Assembly (NCBI GenBank): GCA_032433595.1 | Contig: JASWJB010000238.1 | Location: 1 to 64,000, forward strand | Direction: 5' to 3' | Source: Conoideocrella luteorostrata | Lineage: Eukaryota > Ascomycota > Sordariomycetes > Hypocreales > Clavicipitaceae | Length of the DNA: 64,000 nt | Shown: in pieces, positions 53,584-63,110 of the stretch | How the letters are laid out: each line of letters starts with the position of its first letter | Numbering within the stretch: position 1 is the first letter of the stretch | The notes under the pieces: generated by a model | Told to the model about the DNA's origin: nothing | The model's database searches: none | The model's input: only the letters and a program-made list of their open reading frames with translations | Made by a program: the position numbers and the translations under genes

Positions 53584-53701
53584 CGAGCGCAGCGAGGTCG
53601 GGGGTTTGGGGGCGGGCTCCCATGATATACAGTCACAGCGTAAACAGTAATGCTTGATGATATGGGGGCAAGCCCCCAAACCCCCGGCCTCGCTGCGCTC
53701 G
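53584..53701. mobile_element. Palindromic MITE, copy 8 (complete)
   Basis: CGAGCGCAGCGAGGTCGGGG to CCCCCGGCCTCGCTGCGCTCG with core CAGTCACAGCGTAAACAGTA. Flanks match copy 7 (CGCATCTCACCCA and TTGCTGCTGGTGACGATG). Confidence 0.9.
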
Positions 53702-55196
53702 TTGCTGCTGGTGACGATGATGGCCACAGGTCGGGATTCCGGTCGTGATTCCGGTCACGATAGCAGCGGTCAGTCGGGAGGGGAAAAGTTGGCTGTTGAT
53801 GATTTCGCTGCTGCTAATAATGATGCCCACGGTTAGAATTCTGGTCACGATAGCAGCGGTCGGGACGGGGAGATTCACCTGATGATGATGATGCTGCTGC
53901 TACTGTCAATGCCGATGATGATAATACCGCTGCCGCTACTGATGAGGATGCCGTTGCTGCTGATGATGATTTCGTTGCTGCCATGAGGATGTTCTGCCCA
54001 CAAAAGAAATGTTGCTGCTGCTGCTAGTGATGAGGATGTTACTACCCATGCAAAAAATGCGGGTGACGAGGATGTTGCTACCCACGCAAAAATTGCGGCT
54101 GCTGCTGATGATAATGCTGATGATGCCGCTACTGCTGATGACGATGTGCTGCCCACGCAAGAAATGTCGATGCTGCTGATAATGGTGATGCCGGTGCTGC
54201 TGCTGATGATGGCCCCAGGTCAGCATTCCTGTCACCATTCTAGTCACGATAGTAGCGGGAGGGAGGCGGAAAAGTTACCTGATAATGATTCCGTTGCTGC
54301 TGCTTCTGATGATGATGCCGTTCCTGCTGATGAGGATGTTCTGCCCACATAAGAAATGCCGCTGCTGCTGATGATGATGCTGATGATGCTGATGATGCCG
54401 CTGTTGCTGCTGAAGCCACTGCTGCTGTCAGCACTTTGTAGAGGGGAAAAGTCAGCTGATGATGATGCCGCTGTTGCTGCTGATGCCGCTGCTGCTGTCA
54501 GCACTCACGAGATAGAAGAGTCAGCTGAAGATGATGCCGCTGCCGCTGATGCCGCCGCCGCCGCCGATGATAATGATGCCACTGATGATGCCGCCGATGA
54601 TGATGATGATGCCGCTGCTGCTGGTTATAATGCTGGTGGTGATGACGCTGCTGCTACTGCTGATGATGATGGCCACAGGTTGGGATTCTGGTCACTATAG
54701 TAGTGGTCGGTCGGGCGGGGAAAAGGTAGCTGTTGATGATTTCGCTGCTGCTAATCATGATGCCCACGGTTAGAATTCTGGTCACGATAGCAGCGGTCGG
54801 GACGGGGAAATTCACCTGATGATGCTGCTGCTGCTGCTGCTGCTGATGGTTCCATTGCTAACAATAGGAAAAGTCAGCACTCACAAGAGAGAAGAGTCAG
54901 TTGATGATGATGCTGCTGCCGCCGATGCCGCCGCCGCCGATGATGATGCCGCTGCTGCTGGTTATGATGCTGCTAATGATAAGCACTTTGGAGAGGGGAA
55001 ACGTCAACACTCACGAGAGGGATGAGTCGACTAATAATAATGATGCCGCCCCTGCTGCTGATGGTGATGGCCACAGGTCAGCATTCCCCGTCGGGATTCT
55101 GGCCACGATAGCAGCGGTCAGGAGAGGGGAGAATTCACCTGATGAAGATGATGATGATGATGTTGATGCTGATGATGATGCCGCCGCTCGCACGTA

Positions 55197-55312
55197 CGAG
55201 CGCAGCGAGGCCGGGGGTTTGGGGGCTTGCCCCCATATCAACGCATTGTTGTGTACACCGTGACTGGATATCATGGGGGCGCGCCCCCAAACCCCCGGCC
55301 TCGCTGCGCTCG
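55197..55312. mobile_element. Palindromic MITE, copy 9 (complete, core inverted)
   Basis: Same terminal repeats, but the core runs the other way (GTTGTGTACACCGTGACTGG). The left flank GATGATGCCGCCGCTCGCACG matches copy 2. Inversion of only the core between the palindromic arms suggests arm-mediated flipping. Confidence 0.9.
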
Positions 55313-55680
55313 TTGCTGCTGCTGATGATGCTGTCGCTGCTGCTGATAATGGTGATGGCCACAGGTCAGCATTCCCGTCGGGATTCTGGTCACGATGGCA
55401 GCGGTCGGGAGAGGGGAGAATTCACCTGATGATGATGATGTTGATGCTAATGATGATGCTGATGATGATGCCGTTGCTGCTGCCGCTGCCGATGATGATT
55501 CCATTGCTGCTGATGAGGATGTAGCCGCTGCTGCCAGCACTTGGGAGAGTGGAAAATCCAGCACGCGGGAGAGGTGAAACGTCGGCACTCGGGAGAGGGA
55601 AGAGTCAGGTGATGATGATGATAATGATGATGATAATGATGATAATGCTGCTGATGCCGTTGCTACCGATGATTATGAAG

Positions 55681-56581
55681 CTGCCTACGCAGAACAGCAG
55701 TGCCCGGGGTGCAAGAAAAGCAGGGCTCGGTCAGGACCAGCGATATGGGGAGGGGGCGATACGAGGGGGGCTGGCACGTCGCACAAGAGTCACACAACAA
55801 TCAGGGCATAGGACCAAATAAAAAACAGTGCAAAAGATGCAGAGGCCCATGGCGTATATAATGCAAGAAGAGGCATCGCCCTTGGCACAATACCTGGTGC
55901 GTAAACTGCCAGAAACTATTCGCATTTGTAGTCGGGCCAGCATTAGGGGCTTCAGCGGCACACCACACCACACCACACCATAAGAACCAGCGTACAAGGC
56001 CAAATAAAATAGAGTGCAAAAGATGCAGAAGCCCATAGCACATACCGTGCAAGAAGAGCAGCGCCCTACATATCATACTTGGTGCGTGGGCGGCCAAAAC
56101 GTAGCAGCATTAGGGGAAGCAGTATATGACACCACACCATACCACACCACAGCACAACACAACAACAGCACCACGCCACGAGATGAGACCAAACCTGGTG
56201 CAAAAGATGCACAAGAGCACAGTACATAAGATGCGATACAAAGCAAGGCATTAAATAGATCACTGGGCGGGCAATCGGCTAAAATAAGTACGTAGCTCGC
56301 ACCAACGATAACTCGACGACCAGCGGTCGTACCGCCACGAAACCTGGCGCAAAAGACTCGCACCAACACACAGAGCACGATGCAATAGCAATAAACGCGA
56401 TGCGAGGCACTCCCGGCGCGCGCGGCAACTCTGCGGCGGGCAGCGCACAAAATGCCGGCGGGATGCGTGGTTTTTCGCTCGCGTTGTGAGAAAAAGGGGA
56501 AACTGTGAGCAGGAAAAGGAGAGGACTGGGTGCCGTCTTCCGAAGACTGGGATGGAGCCCTTGCAGTAACTACTCTACTAG
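55681..56581 (+). repeat. C element copy 7
   Basis: Opens GCAGAACAGCAGTGCCCGGG and GTGCAAGAAAAGCAGGGCT, with four internal units (AGTGCAAAAGATGCAGAGGC, ATACCTGGTGCGTAAACTGC). It ends CAACTCTGCGGCGGGCAGCG, ATGCCGGCGGGATGCG and GGTTTTTCGCTCGCG. Closely matches copy 2 at 17801. Confidence 0.82.
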
Positions 56582-56752
56582 ATAGAGTACTTACTGTAAG
56601 AGGCGGTAGTCCCAGTCTTCGGAAGACGGCACCCAGTCCTCTCCTTTTCCTGCTCACAGTTTCCCCTTTTTCTCACAACGCGAGCGAAAAACCACGCATC
56701 CCGCCGGCATTTTGTGCGCTGCCCGCCGCAGAGTGGCCGCGCGCGCCGGGAG
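56410..56752. repeat. 343-bp near-perfect hairpin (tail-to-tail C elements), copy B
   Basis: From CTCCCGGCGCGCGCGG (56410) to a centre at TACTCTACTAGATAGAGTA (about 56571-56589) and back to CCGCGCGCGCCGGGAG (56752). The arms match each other and the arms of hairpin A, while the two centres differ. The same structure at two loci with different centres argues for gene-conversion-like arm correction or separate decay of the loop. Confidence 0.9.
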
Positions 56753-57000
56753 CAGCTTGATTTCCACTGCATCGTGTGCGCCGGGCTTTTCTGCATCGAT
56801 TGCGCCAGGTTTCGTGCTGTTCTGTTGAGCGGCTGTCGAGTTGCGGCCGAGCCCCTGACCGCACACACACACTCACTCACACTTACTCACTATTGCGTAG
56901 AGCGTATGCTTGGACACGCCTTGCAAGAGGCGGCGTCGTTGCGAGTCGATTGCGCCAGGTTTCGTGCCGTGGCGGCCCCTATTGCGGTCTTGGCTGGACC
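56582..57000 (-). repeat. C element copy 7' (inverted partner, truncated)
   Basis: Right hairpin arm plus GATTGCGCCAGGTTTCGTGC, the inverse of GCACGAAACCTGGCGCAATC in forward C elements. CA/CTCA microsatellite tracts lie at about 56863-56893 and 57012-57060, and CGAGTCGATTGCGCCAGGTT appears a second time near 56942. Confidence 0.75.
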
Positions 57001-57357
57001 GAGACCGCACACGTATACACACACACGCACACACTCACTCACTCACTCACTCACTCACTATTGCGTAGAGCGTATACTTAAACGCCTTGCAAAAGGTCTT
57101 GTAAAAGGCGAAAACCTGATCCGGCAAAATCCGCGCGGCTGCGCCGCGCCGCTGCGCGGCCGCGCCCCTGCCCGCACACACAGGCGCCTCACTGCCATAA
57201 AGAATCTACAACATCATGGCTTCTCTCTTCGATGGTCACGAATGAATTGAATTGTTTTGCACAGCGTCTCGTGCAGCCATCCGCCGCCTGCCCGCCCAAG
57301 CAAGCCCGCCCAAGCAAGCCCGCCTCTACCAAGCCGGCATCACCGCCGCAGCACGTA
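57001..57357. repeat. GC-rich low-copy repeat, copy B, plus a short tandem
   Basis: Repeats 19001-19147: GCGTAGAGCGTATACTTAAA, CCTTGCAAAAGGTCTTGTAA, CCGCGCGGCTGCGCCGCGCC. A two-copy CCCGCCCAAGCAAG tandem follows at about 57290-57320. No gene. Confidence 0.75.
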
Positions 57358-57490
57358 CGAGCGCAGCGAGGCCGGGGGTTTGGGGGCGTGCCCCCATATC
57401 ATCAAAGCATTGTTGTTTACCGAGTACGGAGTGCACCGTGACTGTATATCATGGGGGCGCGCCCCCAAACCCCCGGCCTCGCTGCGCTCG
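57358..57490. mobile_element. Palindromic MITE, copy 10 (complete, TA on both sides)
   Basis: A 133-bp version with the core inverted and about 13 bp extra (CCGAGTACGGAGTG region). It is flanked by GCACGTA on the left and TACGTGC on the right. Because this copy lies outside the T arrays, the TA on both sides is informative: a 2-bp TA target duplication (mariner-like) or an extended terminal repeat ACGTACGAGC are both possible. Confidence 0.9.
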
Positions 57491-57902
57491 TACGTGCGAG
57501 CATGTCTATTGTTCAGCGGGGGGATTCACGCAGCCATTCATTCAGCCTGTTGTGCCGTTGGGGGAGGATTCGGTGGCTTGAGCTAGTCTATTGGCGTCTC
57601 GTACGGCCAGGTAGAACAATACAATATTTGTAATTGCAATGTGCTATTATTTGGTGCTATCTATTCCATGGTTCAAATTTCATGCATTCTAGTTACGGTG
57701 TAATGTGGCAGTGCCACTGGAAAGCCAATTTTGCCGCCTCTTCATTCTCAGTTGCTTCTCCAAGTCAGTGTCGTTGTCATCACATCCCTCATCAAAACAG
57801 CCCCAGCATCCAGACCGCCCATCTCCCTCGTTTTTTTCTCATCCTCGTCCGTCCCCTGAGCGATACCCAAATATGCCTGAAAGTTCATCGTCGTCCATTT
57901 GA
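57491..57902. other. Spacer and 3' flank of the HNH gene
   Basis: No gene supported. The stretch 57680-57745 resembles 28870-28960. In the adjacent frame past the HNH stop, a basic then acidic tail (RPRKRTRGAF, SDQMDDDEL) can be read and could represent an alternative C-terminus. Confidence 0.4.
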
Positions 57903-59068
57903 TCAGAAAACGCACCACGGGTTCTCTTCCTTGGCCTGGAACTGCGCGAGCCACCCGCCGTACAGCTCATTCCTCTGCCGGCAATCCATATCGTAACTCT
58001 TGGTCGTCCAATCATCCTTGCCAGATTCCACGAGTGTGAGCCGTCGTCGAGCGCCTTGCAGAACAAAGTTTTTCACCAGGCCGAGAACGGTATACGCAAA
58101 TCGAGCGAAGAGGTACTCGGGTGGAACCGAGGTGCCGTGTACCAACTGATTATGGAACTCGGTTGCTGAATCTTCGAGATCACCACTCAATGATAGAAAG
58201 TGGACGGCAAGAGACTGGCTTGCGGCCCCCGCAGGCACCGGCTTGGGAACGATGGCAAAGGCTCTATCATGGAAGTCTTTGTGAAGGTCGTATCGCAAAC
58301 GAAACTTGTTGCCAGGACTATCGACCGCTGTGACGGCCGCGTTGCTGCGAGAGTAGGCTCTCATGCCGTTTTGGTCGAACCAGGCTGTTGAAGTGGAGCC
58401 CTTGGGAATTACGTGGGCGCTGTCGGCGGTCGACGGCCCGGCCGCTGTAATGATGCATCTTGAACTGGGTAAAATTTCCTTATCCTGCGGTTTTGAGCTC
58501 GACGACGATTCTCCTACACTAGCGAGTGATGCCCACGGCTCTGGTAGACGGTTGTGAGGGAAACGCCAGTGCTGGAAACTCGGGGTGACAGCCCACGGCT
58601 TATTTTCGCCACCATTAGCAGCGTCGCCAGAGTCTAATTGCGCATCTCAATCAGACGTTACTTCACCGTGGAATAGAATAGCATGGGGCCCTCCTAGTCG
58701 CATACAAACGTACCTTGAGGGACTTGGAGATAGTATTCACTGCGTGTCAACAGACCATCGAGGGGCACGCCAACTCGCTCAGCGCCACTGCGGTCGTAGC
58801 TCAGGTATGCTGTTTCGAACGAGTTACCCGCAATGATTTGGCCGGCAACAATGGCGGTGCCGTGGTGAACCCCGCAGGCCGGGGCCCCGTCCTGTTTATT
58901 TGCAGAATCGATCGCGTCCGTGTCGTCCCCCCCGGTCGCGGTATCCAGAGGCGGCAGTGCAAAGAGGATGTTTTCGCTCTCGAAGTAGCCTGGGTGTCGA
59001 AAAACGATGAATGCTGCCGAGCATTGTGGTGCAGCTGGCCGTGGAGCGCGGAGTGGTTGCAGACGCAT
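57903..59068 (-). CDS. Fungal HNH-nuclease-domain protein, two exons
   Basis: Exons 58714-59068 and 57903-58633 (minus), with an 80-nt intron (GTACGT...CAATTAG), phase 1, giving 361 residues. The N-terminal domain (AAFIVFRHPGYFESENILFA, SYDRSGAERVGVPLDGLLTR) is typical of a fungal family that pairs it with a C-terminal HNH domain. The HNH motif is CIITAAGPSTADSAHVIPK (H192), N227 and RYDLHKDFHDRAFAIVPK (H236), the H-N-H triad expected to bind one metal and cut DNA. Its biological target is unknown. The gene is bracketed by two MITE copies and lies between two pieces of a segmental duplication. The C-terminus may be frameshifted, because a basic tail continues in the next frame after residue 350. 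Confidence 0.87.
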
Positions 59069-59312
59069 TTGGAAAAAGTCTTGTTCTGTCGTGCAAGCAG
59101 GTTATTTCTATTTCCAATACTTGCCAGGTACGCTTATGGGGCCGATGGAACTGGAATGTTGTTAACTACTTGATTGAGTACGAATACAGGCACCTGGGAG
59201 CTGGCCGTGCGTGGATGGGCAGGCGGTGGCACGCAGCAGTAACGGGCGGGGTAGAGATGTGGGCCCAGCCAGGGTCCTCCCGACGACGCACCCACGGGCA
59301 TCTACGCACGTA

Positions 59313-59431
59313 CGAGCGCAGCGAGGCCGGGGGTTTGGGGGCGCGCCCCCATGATATCCAGTCACGGTGGAAACAACAATGCTTTGATGATATGGGGGCA
59401 CGTCCCCAAACCCCCGGCCTCGCTGCGCTCG
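59313..59431. mobile_element. Palindromic MITE, copy 11 (complete, TA on both sides)
   Basis: CGAGCGCAGCGAGGCCGGGG to CCCCCGGCCTCGCTGCGCTCG, 119 bp, with core CCAGTCACGGTGGAAACAAC. Left flank GCACGTA, right flank TACGTATAT. It lies in the upstream region of the leftward HNH gene. Confidence 0.9.
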
Positions 59432-59467
59432 TACGTATATATGATTGCAATCTTGGAAGCAGCTATC

Positions 59468-59586
59468 TATTGATTGCCATGAACCTCGTCTACGGACTTG
59501 CCCGTGTCTTGTAACGTGGCCGTGCTCGGCACATACATGTCCTTCTGGTGCCCCTGCTTTTCGAGCACGTCTCTGAGCCGATAACC
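59468..59586 (-). pseudogene. 3'-end fragment of an HQDIA-type kinase gene (duplicate of 19353-19475)
   Basis: About 119 bp match the last codons and 3' flank of the kinase at 19353-20693 with few differences. It reads LRDVLEKQG, then HQKDMYVPSTATLQDTGKSV. One codon is lost relative to the intact gene (GHQKD instead of GQHQKE). The rest of the gene is absent: at its other side the DNA passes directly into the bZIP gene's 3' flank. Confidence 0.9.
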
Positions 59587-59647
59587 ATCTTTCCCTGACT
59601 CTACGACTAGAGCCTGGACAGCTGATGAAAATTTCTAGACAAAATCA

Positions 59648-60871
59648 CTAGTATATGACGTTGAAAGCGGTAGATTGAGCATCGTCGTCAGTGCATAGTG
59701 TCGATGCAGGTGCATTTACCAACTGGAAAAGTCCGGAATTCATGAGCTCTTGAGCAAACTCGTCTTTGGCAGTCTCATCTATGAATGGTTCGAAAGGCAA
59801 CCCAATAATTTGTGGTGTGGCTGTCACGAGAGCATTGCCATCAAGCCACGTAGGGTTATGGATGCTGGAATTAGTGGCGGAAGTAGCAGCCAAGATGTTG
59901 GCTTCACTCGTAACCATGGTATCAACGGGCTCAGTCATAGCAAAAGCATGCGATGGTCTCGATTCATATTGCGGAGGCCCTTGCGTGACCGAGGGCATAT
60001 ACGTGTTGACGCATGGCAAGGCCATTGGGCTCGTGGATTCAGGCTGGTTTCCAGGACAAGAATAATAGCCCTCTTCGCTGTCCGAGGGCATATACGTGTT
60101 GACGCATGGCAAGGCCATTGGGCTCGTGGATTCGGGCTGGTTTCCAGGACAAGAATAATAGCCCTCTTCGCTGTCGTCATGGGCGGGAATCCCATGCTTC
60201 TCAGCCAAAGCCTCATTGATTCGAGATAGGCTCGAGACTGAATCATCGCTTTCTTCGCTGTCGTCACAGGCGGTCATCCCATGGTTCTCAGCCGAAGCCT
60301 CATTGAATATTCTTCTCATCTTTCTAGCCGTACGAGATAGGCACGACACTACTTCTGGAGCAGACGCAAAGATGGGTTCCGAGGACATTAGCAGGCAAAA
60401 CTCATTAAAAGTCCTGTACATTTTCTCGTTTGCTTCTTTTAAAGTCTTGTACATTTGCTCGTTTGCTTCTTTTAGTTCCTTGACGCGCTTCTCTAATGTA
60501 GTGATGGTTGCATCCTTGCGGTATCGATATGCTCGCTGAGCAAGCCGGACTTGTGTTCGGCGGCGCTGCGAACCATTATTAGGAGAAGACTCTCACATAG
60601 TATTTGTGTGTGTTGCGCAATAAAGTTGCGTTTGGGAGGGAGAGAGAGCAAGACCCACATCGGCAGCCGCATCATCGGTGATATCTAGTCTTGGTCTACC
60701 TGGTGATCTCTTATGGCATCTATCGAATTTGCGGAAAAGCGTGCTTCCCGACTGGACATTAATTGCATCCGACCTTATTTCTTCTCTCTCGCAATTTTCA
60801 TTTTGCTGATGAGCGGTTTTGGTAGCATATGCCAGTGTGGTTGACTTGGGTGAATTGATGACAGAGGCCAT
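59648..60871 (-). CDS. bZIP transcription factor, two exons
   Basis: Exons 60659-60871 and 59648-60565 (minus), with a 93-nt intron (GTGGGT...CTAAT...TTCGCAG), phase 0, giving 376 residues. SPGRPRLDITDDAAAD in exon 1 joins RRRTQVRLAQRAYRYRKDA in exon 2, a fungal bZIP basic region (72-90). It is followed by a short leucine-zipper-like stretch (TTLEKRVKELKEANEQM) and repeated KEANE heptads. Valine stands where most bZIPs have the invariant Asn (TQVRLAQRA instead of AQNRAAQRA), a known variant of a fungus-specific group. The middle has a 31-residue direct duplication (DSEEGYYSCPGNQPE...), 93 bp, differing by one base. It is expected to bind DNA as a dimer in the nucleus; target genes are unknown. 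Confidence 0.9.
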
Positions 60872-61235
60872 GGTAACTAGTTAGTCGCTTATTGATTGAC
60901 GAGTGATCAAAAGGGGCAATGTCTATTAAATTGTGGAGGGGATGGCAACAGTCTGCAGTTGTATGAGTGTTGATCACGTAATGAAAGCTGAGGATGGAGA
61001 GGCAGAGAGGGTAATGCTATGGTTATGTGGTTGCCTCAATCAACTAGTCACTCGGACATTGTCCACGTCATTACAGAGTATATATGAGTGCTTTCTAACA
61101 TGCATACATAATTGCTCATTAATGCCACAATTTGCATACAGGAGACTACGTTCAAAATGAAAAAAGGATAATTTGCGATCAAGAAACTCTACCCTAACGT
61201 ATCAGGAGGGGGAAAAATTACCACCGTTTCTTCTG
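60872..61235. other. Upstream region of the bZIP gene
   Basis: AT-rich toward 61100. Plausible promoter of the leftward bZIP gene. No repeat or RNA gene recognised. Confidence 0.4.
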
Positions 61236-61245
61236 CACGTATCGG

Positions 61246-61760
61246 TAACACACCACAGACAGTATGAATAGCCATGTATGACTCCACTACTATGCAAGCC
61301 AAGTTTTTCAGCTTTCGTGGTCGATGCCAGACCAAGGGGCCGTGTTTTTTTGTTTTTCCACCGCCTGCTCATCTCAAAAGACCCTCAACTTGTAAGGGTC
61401 GAGCGTGCAGAACTGGTGAAACACCATTTCTTCTGCATGTACAGTACAGTCTGTGTGCATAAATTTCCAACCCCTCAGAGGTTAGTTGCGGGCGGTACTC
61501 GAGCTGGGTTGGAAACTATTGCACCCCCCTTCACCCCCCCCACTGTATTGGGACACTACTCTAGTGCTTTTTTGCTGTCACATCTCAGGCAGGCATCTAT
61601 CATCTATCCTTTGCTTATCAAGTGCCATGCGCGCTCCTGCAGAAACGCTGTCGCAAATACTAGTAAGTGACAGCGACAACACACCACAGACAGTACGAAA
61701 AGCCCATGTATGACTCCACTACTATGCAAGCCAAGTTTTTCAGCTTTCGTGGTCGCTGCC
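61246..61760. repeat. Pair of about 85-bp direct repeats
   Basis: ACACCACAGACAGTATGAAT...CTATGCAAGCCAAGTTTTTCAGCTTTCGTGGTCG at 61249-61325 recurs with few changes at 61680-61755, about 430 bp away in the same orientation. Between them are C-rich low-complexity tracts. It could be a decayed small retroelement or a simple segmental duplication. Confidence 0.6.
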
Positions 61761-62600
61761 ACGCCATGCATTGCGCAAGGTTAGCCCGCTGCAATGATTG
61801 GGCAGACCTTGCGACGGGTGCGCCGTCACACCACACACAGCTTTTTGCAAAAGACCTTACTAGTATTGTAGCAAGCTGGCAGGAGAGTATCCCAAAAAGC
61901 AAGACAATCCGCGCGGGCACTTTATGACACATCACATCTGATCGACGGCTAGTGATTCCTCCGTAATCCCGCGTCCAGGCCATACATAGCAGGGTAGTTA
62001 GTGATGATGGCTAGATCCAAGTTGAATACTCCGTATCGAGCCGCTTTTTTCTTAGCCAGTTGAACGGCAAGCCGGCTACGGAGTATATTGAACCACCTTC
62101 CTGCAGGAATTGAAACCCAGAAAAGAAACCCTGCTACGGCGCTAAAAACTTTTTTTCTTCTTTTTACCATGGATTTCCCCTTTACCCAAACAACAAAAAA
62201 CATCTCCGGAGTACTCCGTAACTGAATTGCCAACGGGGGGGGGGTTGGGGGCGGGCTGACACAAAGCAAGCTCTGTCCACGTTGTCGCAAATATCCAACT
62301 ACCGCTACGGATTGCTTTTCGCTGCAGTACGTACTGTATGACGTGGGTTTGCATTGCAGCGCCTACAATCTTCCTTGACCTTTTATCTTTTTGTCTCATC
62401 TCCTACCGACAGGGATATCGGACCAATGAAAGCATAATATTAAAAGGTACTTGATCCGCCACCTATTCTCCACTATGATACGGAGTACAAGTCAGATCAT
62501 CATCATCATGACCCCGCTCCATCAATACACACCCCCCCGCTCTCACTGACACAACAAGGAAAAACAGCGCACAGTAATCTATTTTCGTATGTCCATGGTC
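61761..62600. other. Spacer with dispersed TACGGAGTA motifs
   Basis: No gene supported. Copies of TACGGAGTA or its complement TACTCCGTA occur at about 62025, 62078, 62215 (GGAGTACTCCGTAAC, a palindrome) and 62480, as well as 26615. Homopolymer G (62237) and T (62150) runs. A poly-C tract at 62532. Confidence 0.45.
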
Positions 62601-62602
62601 AT

Positions 62603-62724
62603 ATGCGACGATATCGTGAATTCCACTATAGCTTCTTTTCTTCTTCTTAGATAACAGACACTTATGAATACATTGAATTTGAAGCCGATGATCTAGATCA
62701 TTGCACAACCCTGTGCAACCCGCA
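62603..62724 (+). mobile_element. 5'-truncated solo LTR, family 1, copy 6
   Basis: Starts at about CGACGATATCG (homologous to the middle of the 3614 LTR) and runs through TTAGATAACAGACACTTATG, GATCTAGATCATTGCACAAC and the end GCAACCCGCA. The first 80 or so bp, including the promoter part, are missing. Confidence 0.8.
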
Positions 62725-63110
62725 GTAATAGTACCCGCTAGTGGTTCACTAAATGCCGCAATTTATGCTTATAATTTATATTTATAATATTAACAAATTG
62801 CGAATGCTAAAAATCTTCACGAAGCAGACTCCTACTGTTACAGCTTCGGTGCTAAAATAAAAATACCACCAAAAGGGGGAAGGCTACTACAGCATAATGC
62901 TAGGTAAGCCTCCCTGTTAGGTTATAGTCACGTAGCTAGGCAAGAACGTATAGGGACTCTGTATATTATACTGAAGCTTGCCTCCTAAGCTACGTGTGCG
63001 CGCGAGGCTCCCGATATGCTAGCGATTGGCGGGGCCACGTGCCCACTCACGTGCGCACCTTACACTCCCATAAAATGGGACAGAATCATGACTTTGTAGG
63101 AGTGAATAGT
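62725..63110. other. AT-rich spacer downstream of the HET-domain gene
   Basis: Contains an imperfect inverted pair AAGGCTACTACAGC...GCTAGGTAAGCCTCC and TGAAGCTTGCCTCCTAAGCTACG near 62880-62995. Probably holds the 3' UTR of the leftward HET gene. No other feature seen. Confidence 0.35.

Larger units (their letters stand above)
51701..55680 (+). repeat. T array 7, right part
   Basis: About 4 kb of GCT/GAT mosaic with the usual boxes: GGCCACAGGTCAGCATTCC, TAGCGGTCGGGAGGGG, CACGAGAGGGAAGAGTCAGC and CCCACGCAAGAAATGTCGC. Three complete MITE copies lie inside. The final 500 bp match 17290-17800 closely and end in the same GATTATGAAGCTGCCTACGC junction to a C element. Confidence 0.9.

Noticed and set aside
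61270..62400. Short frames with Cys- or Arg-rich peptides
   Set aside because: No homology, no splice support, and they overlap direct repeats and homopolymer runs.
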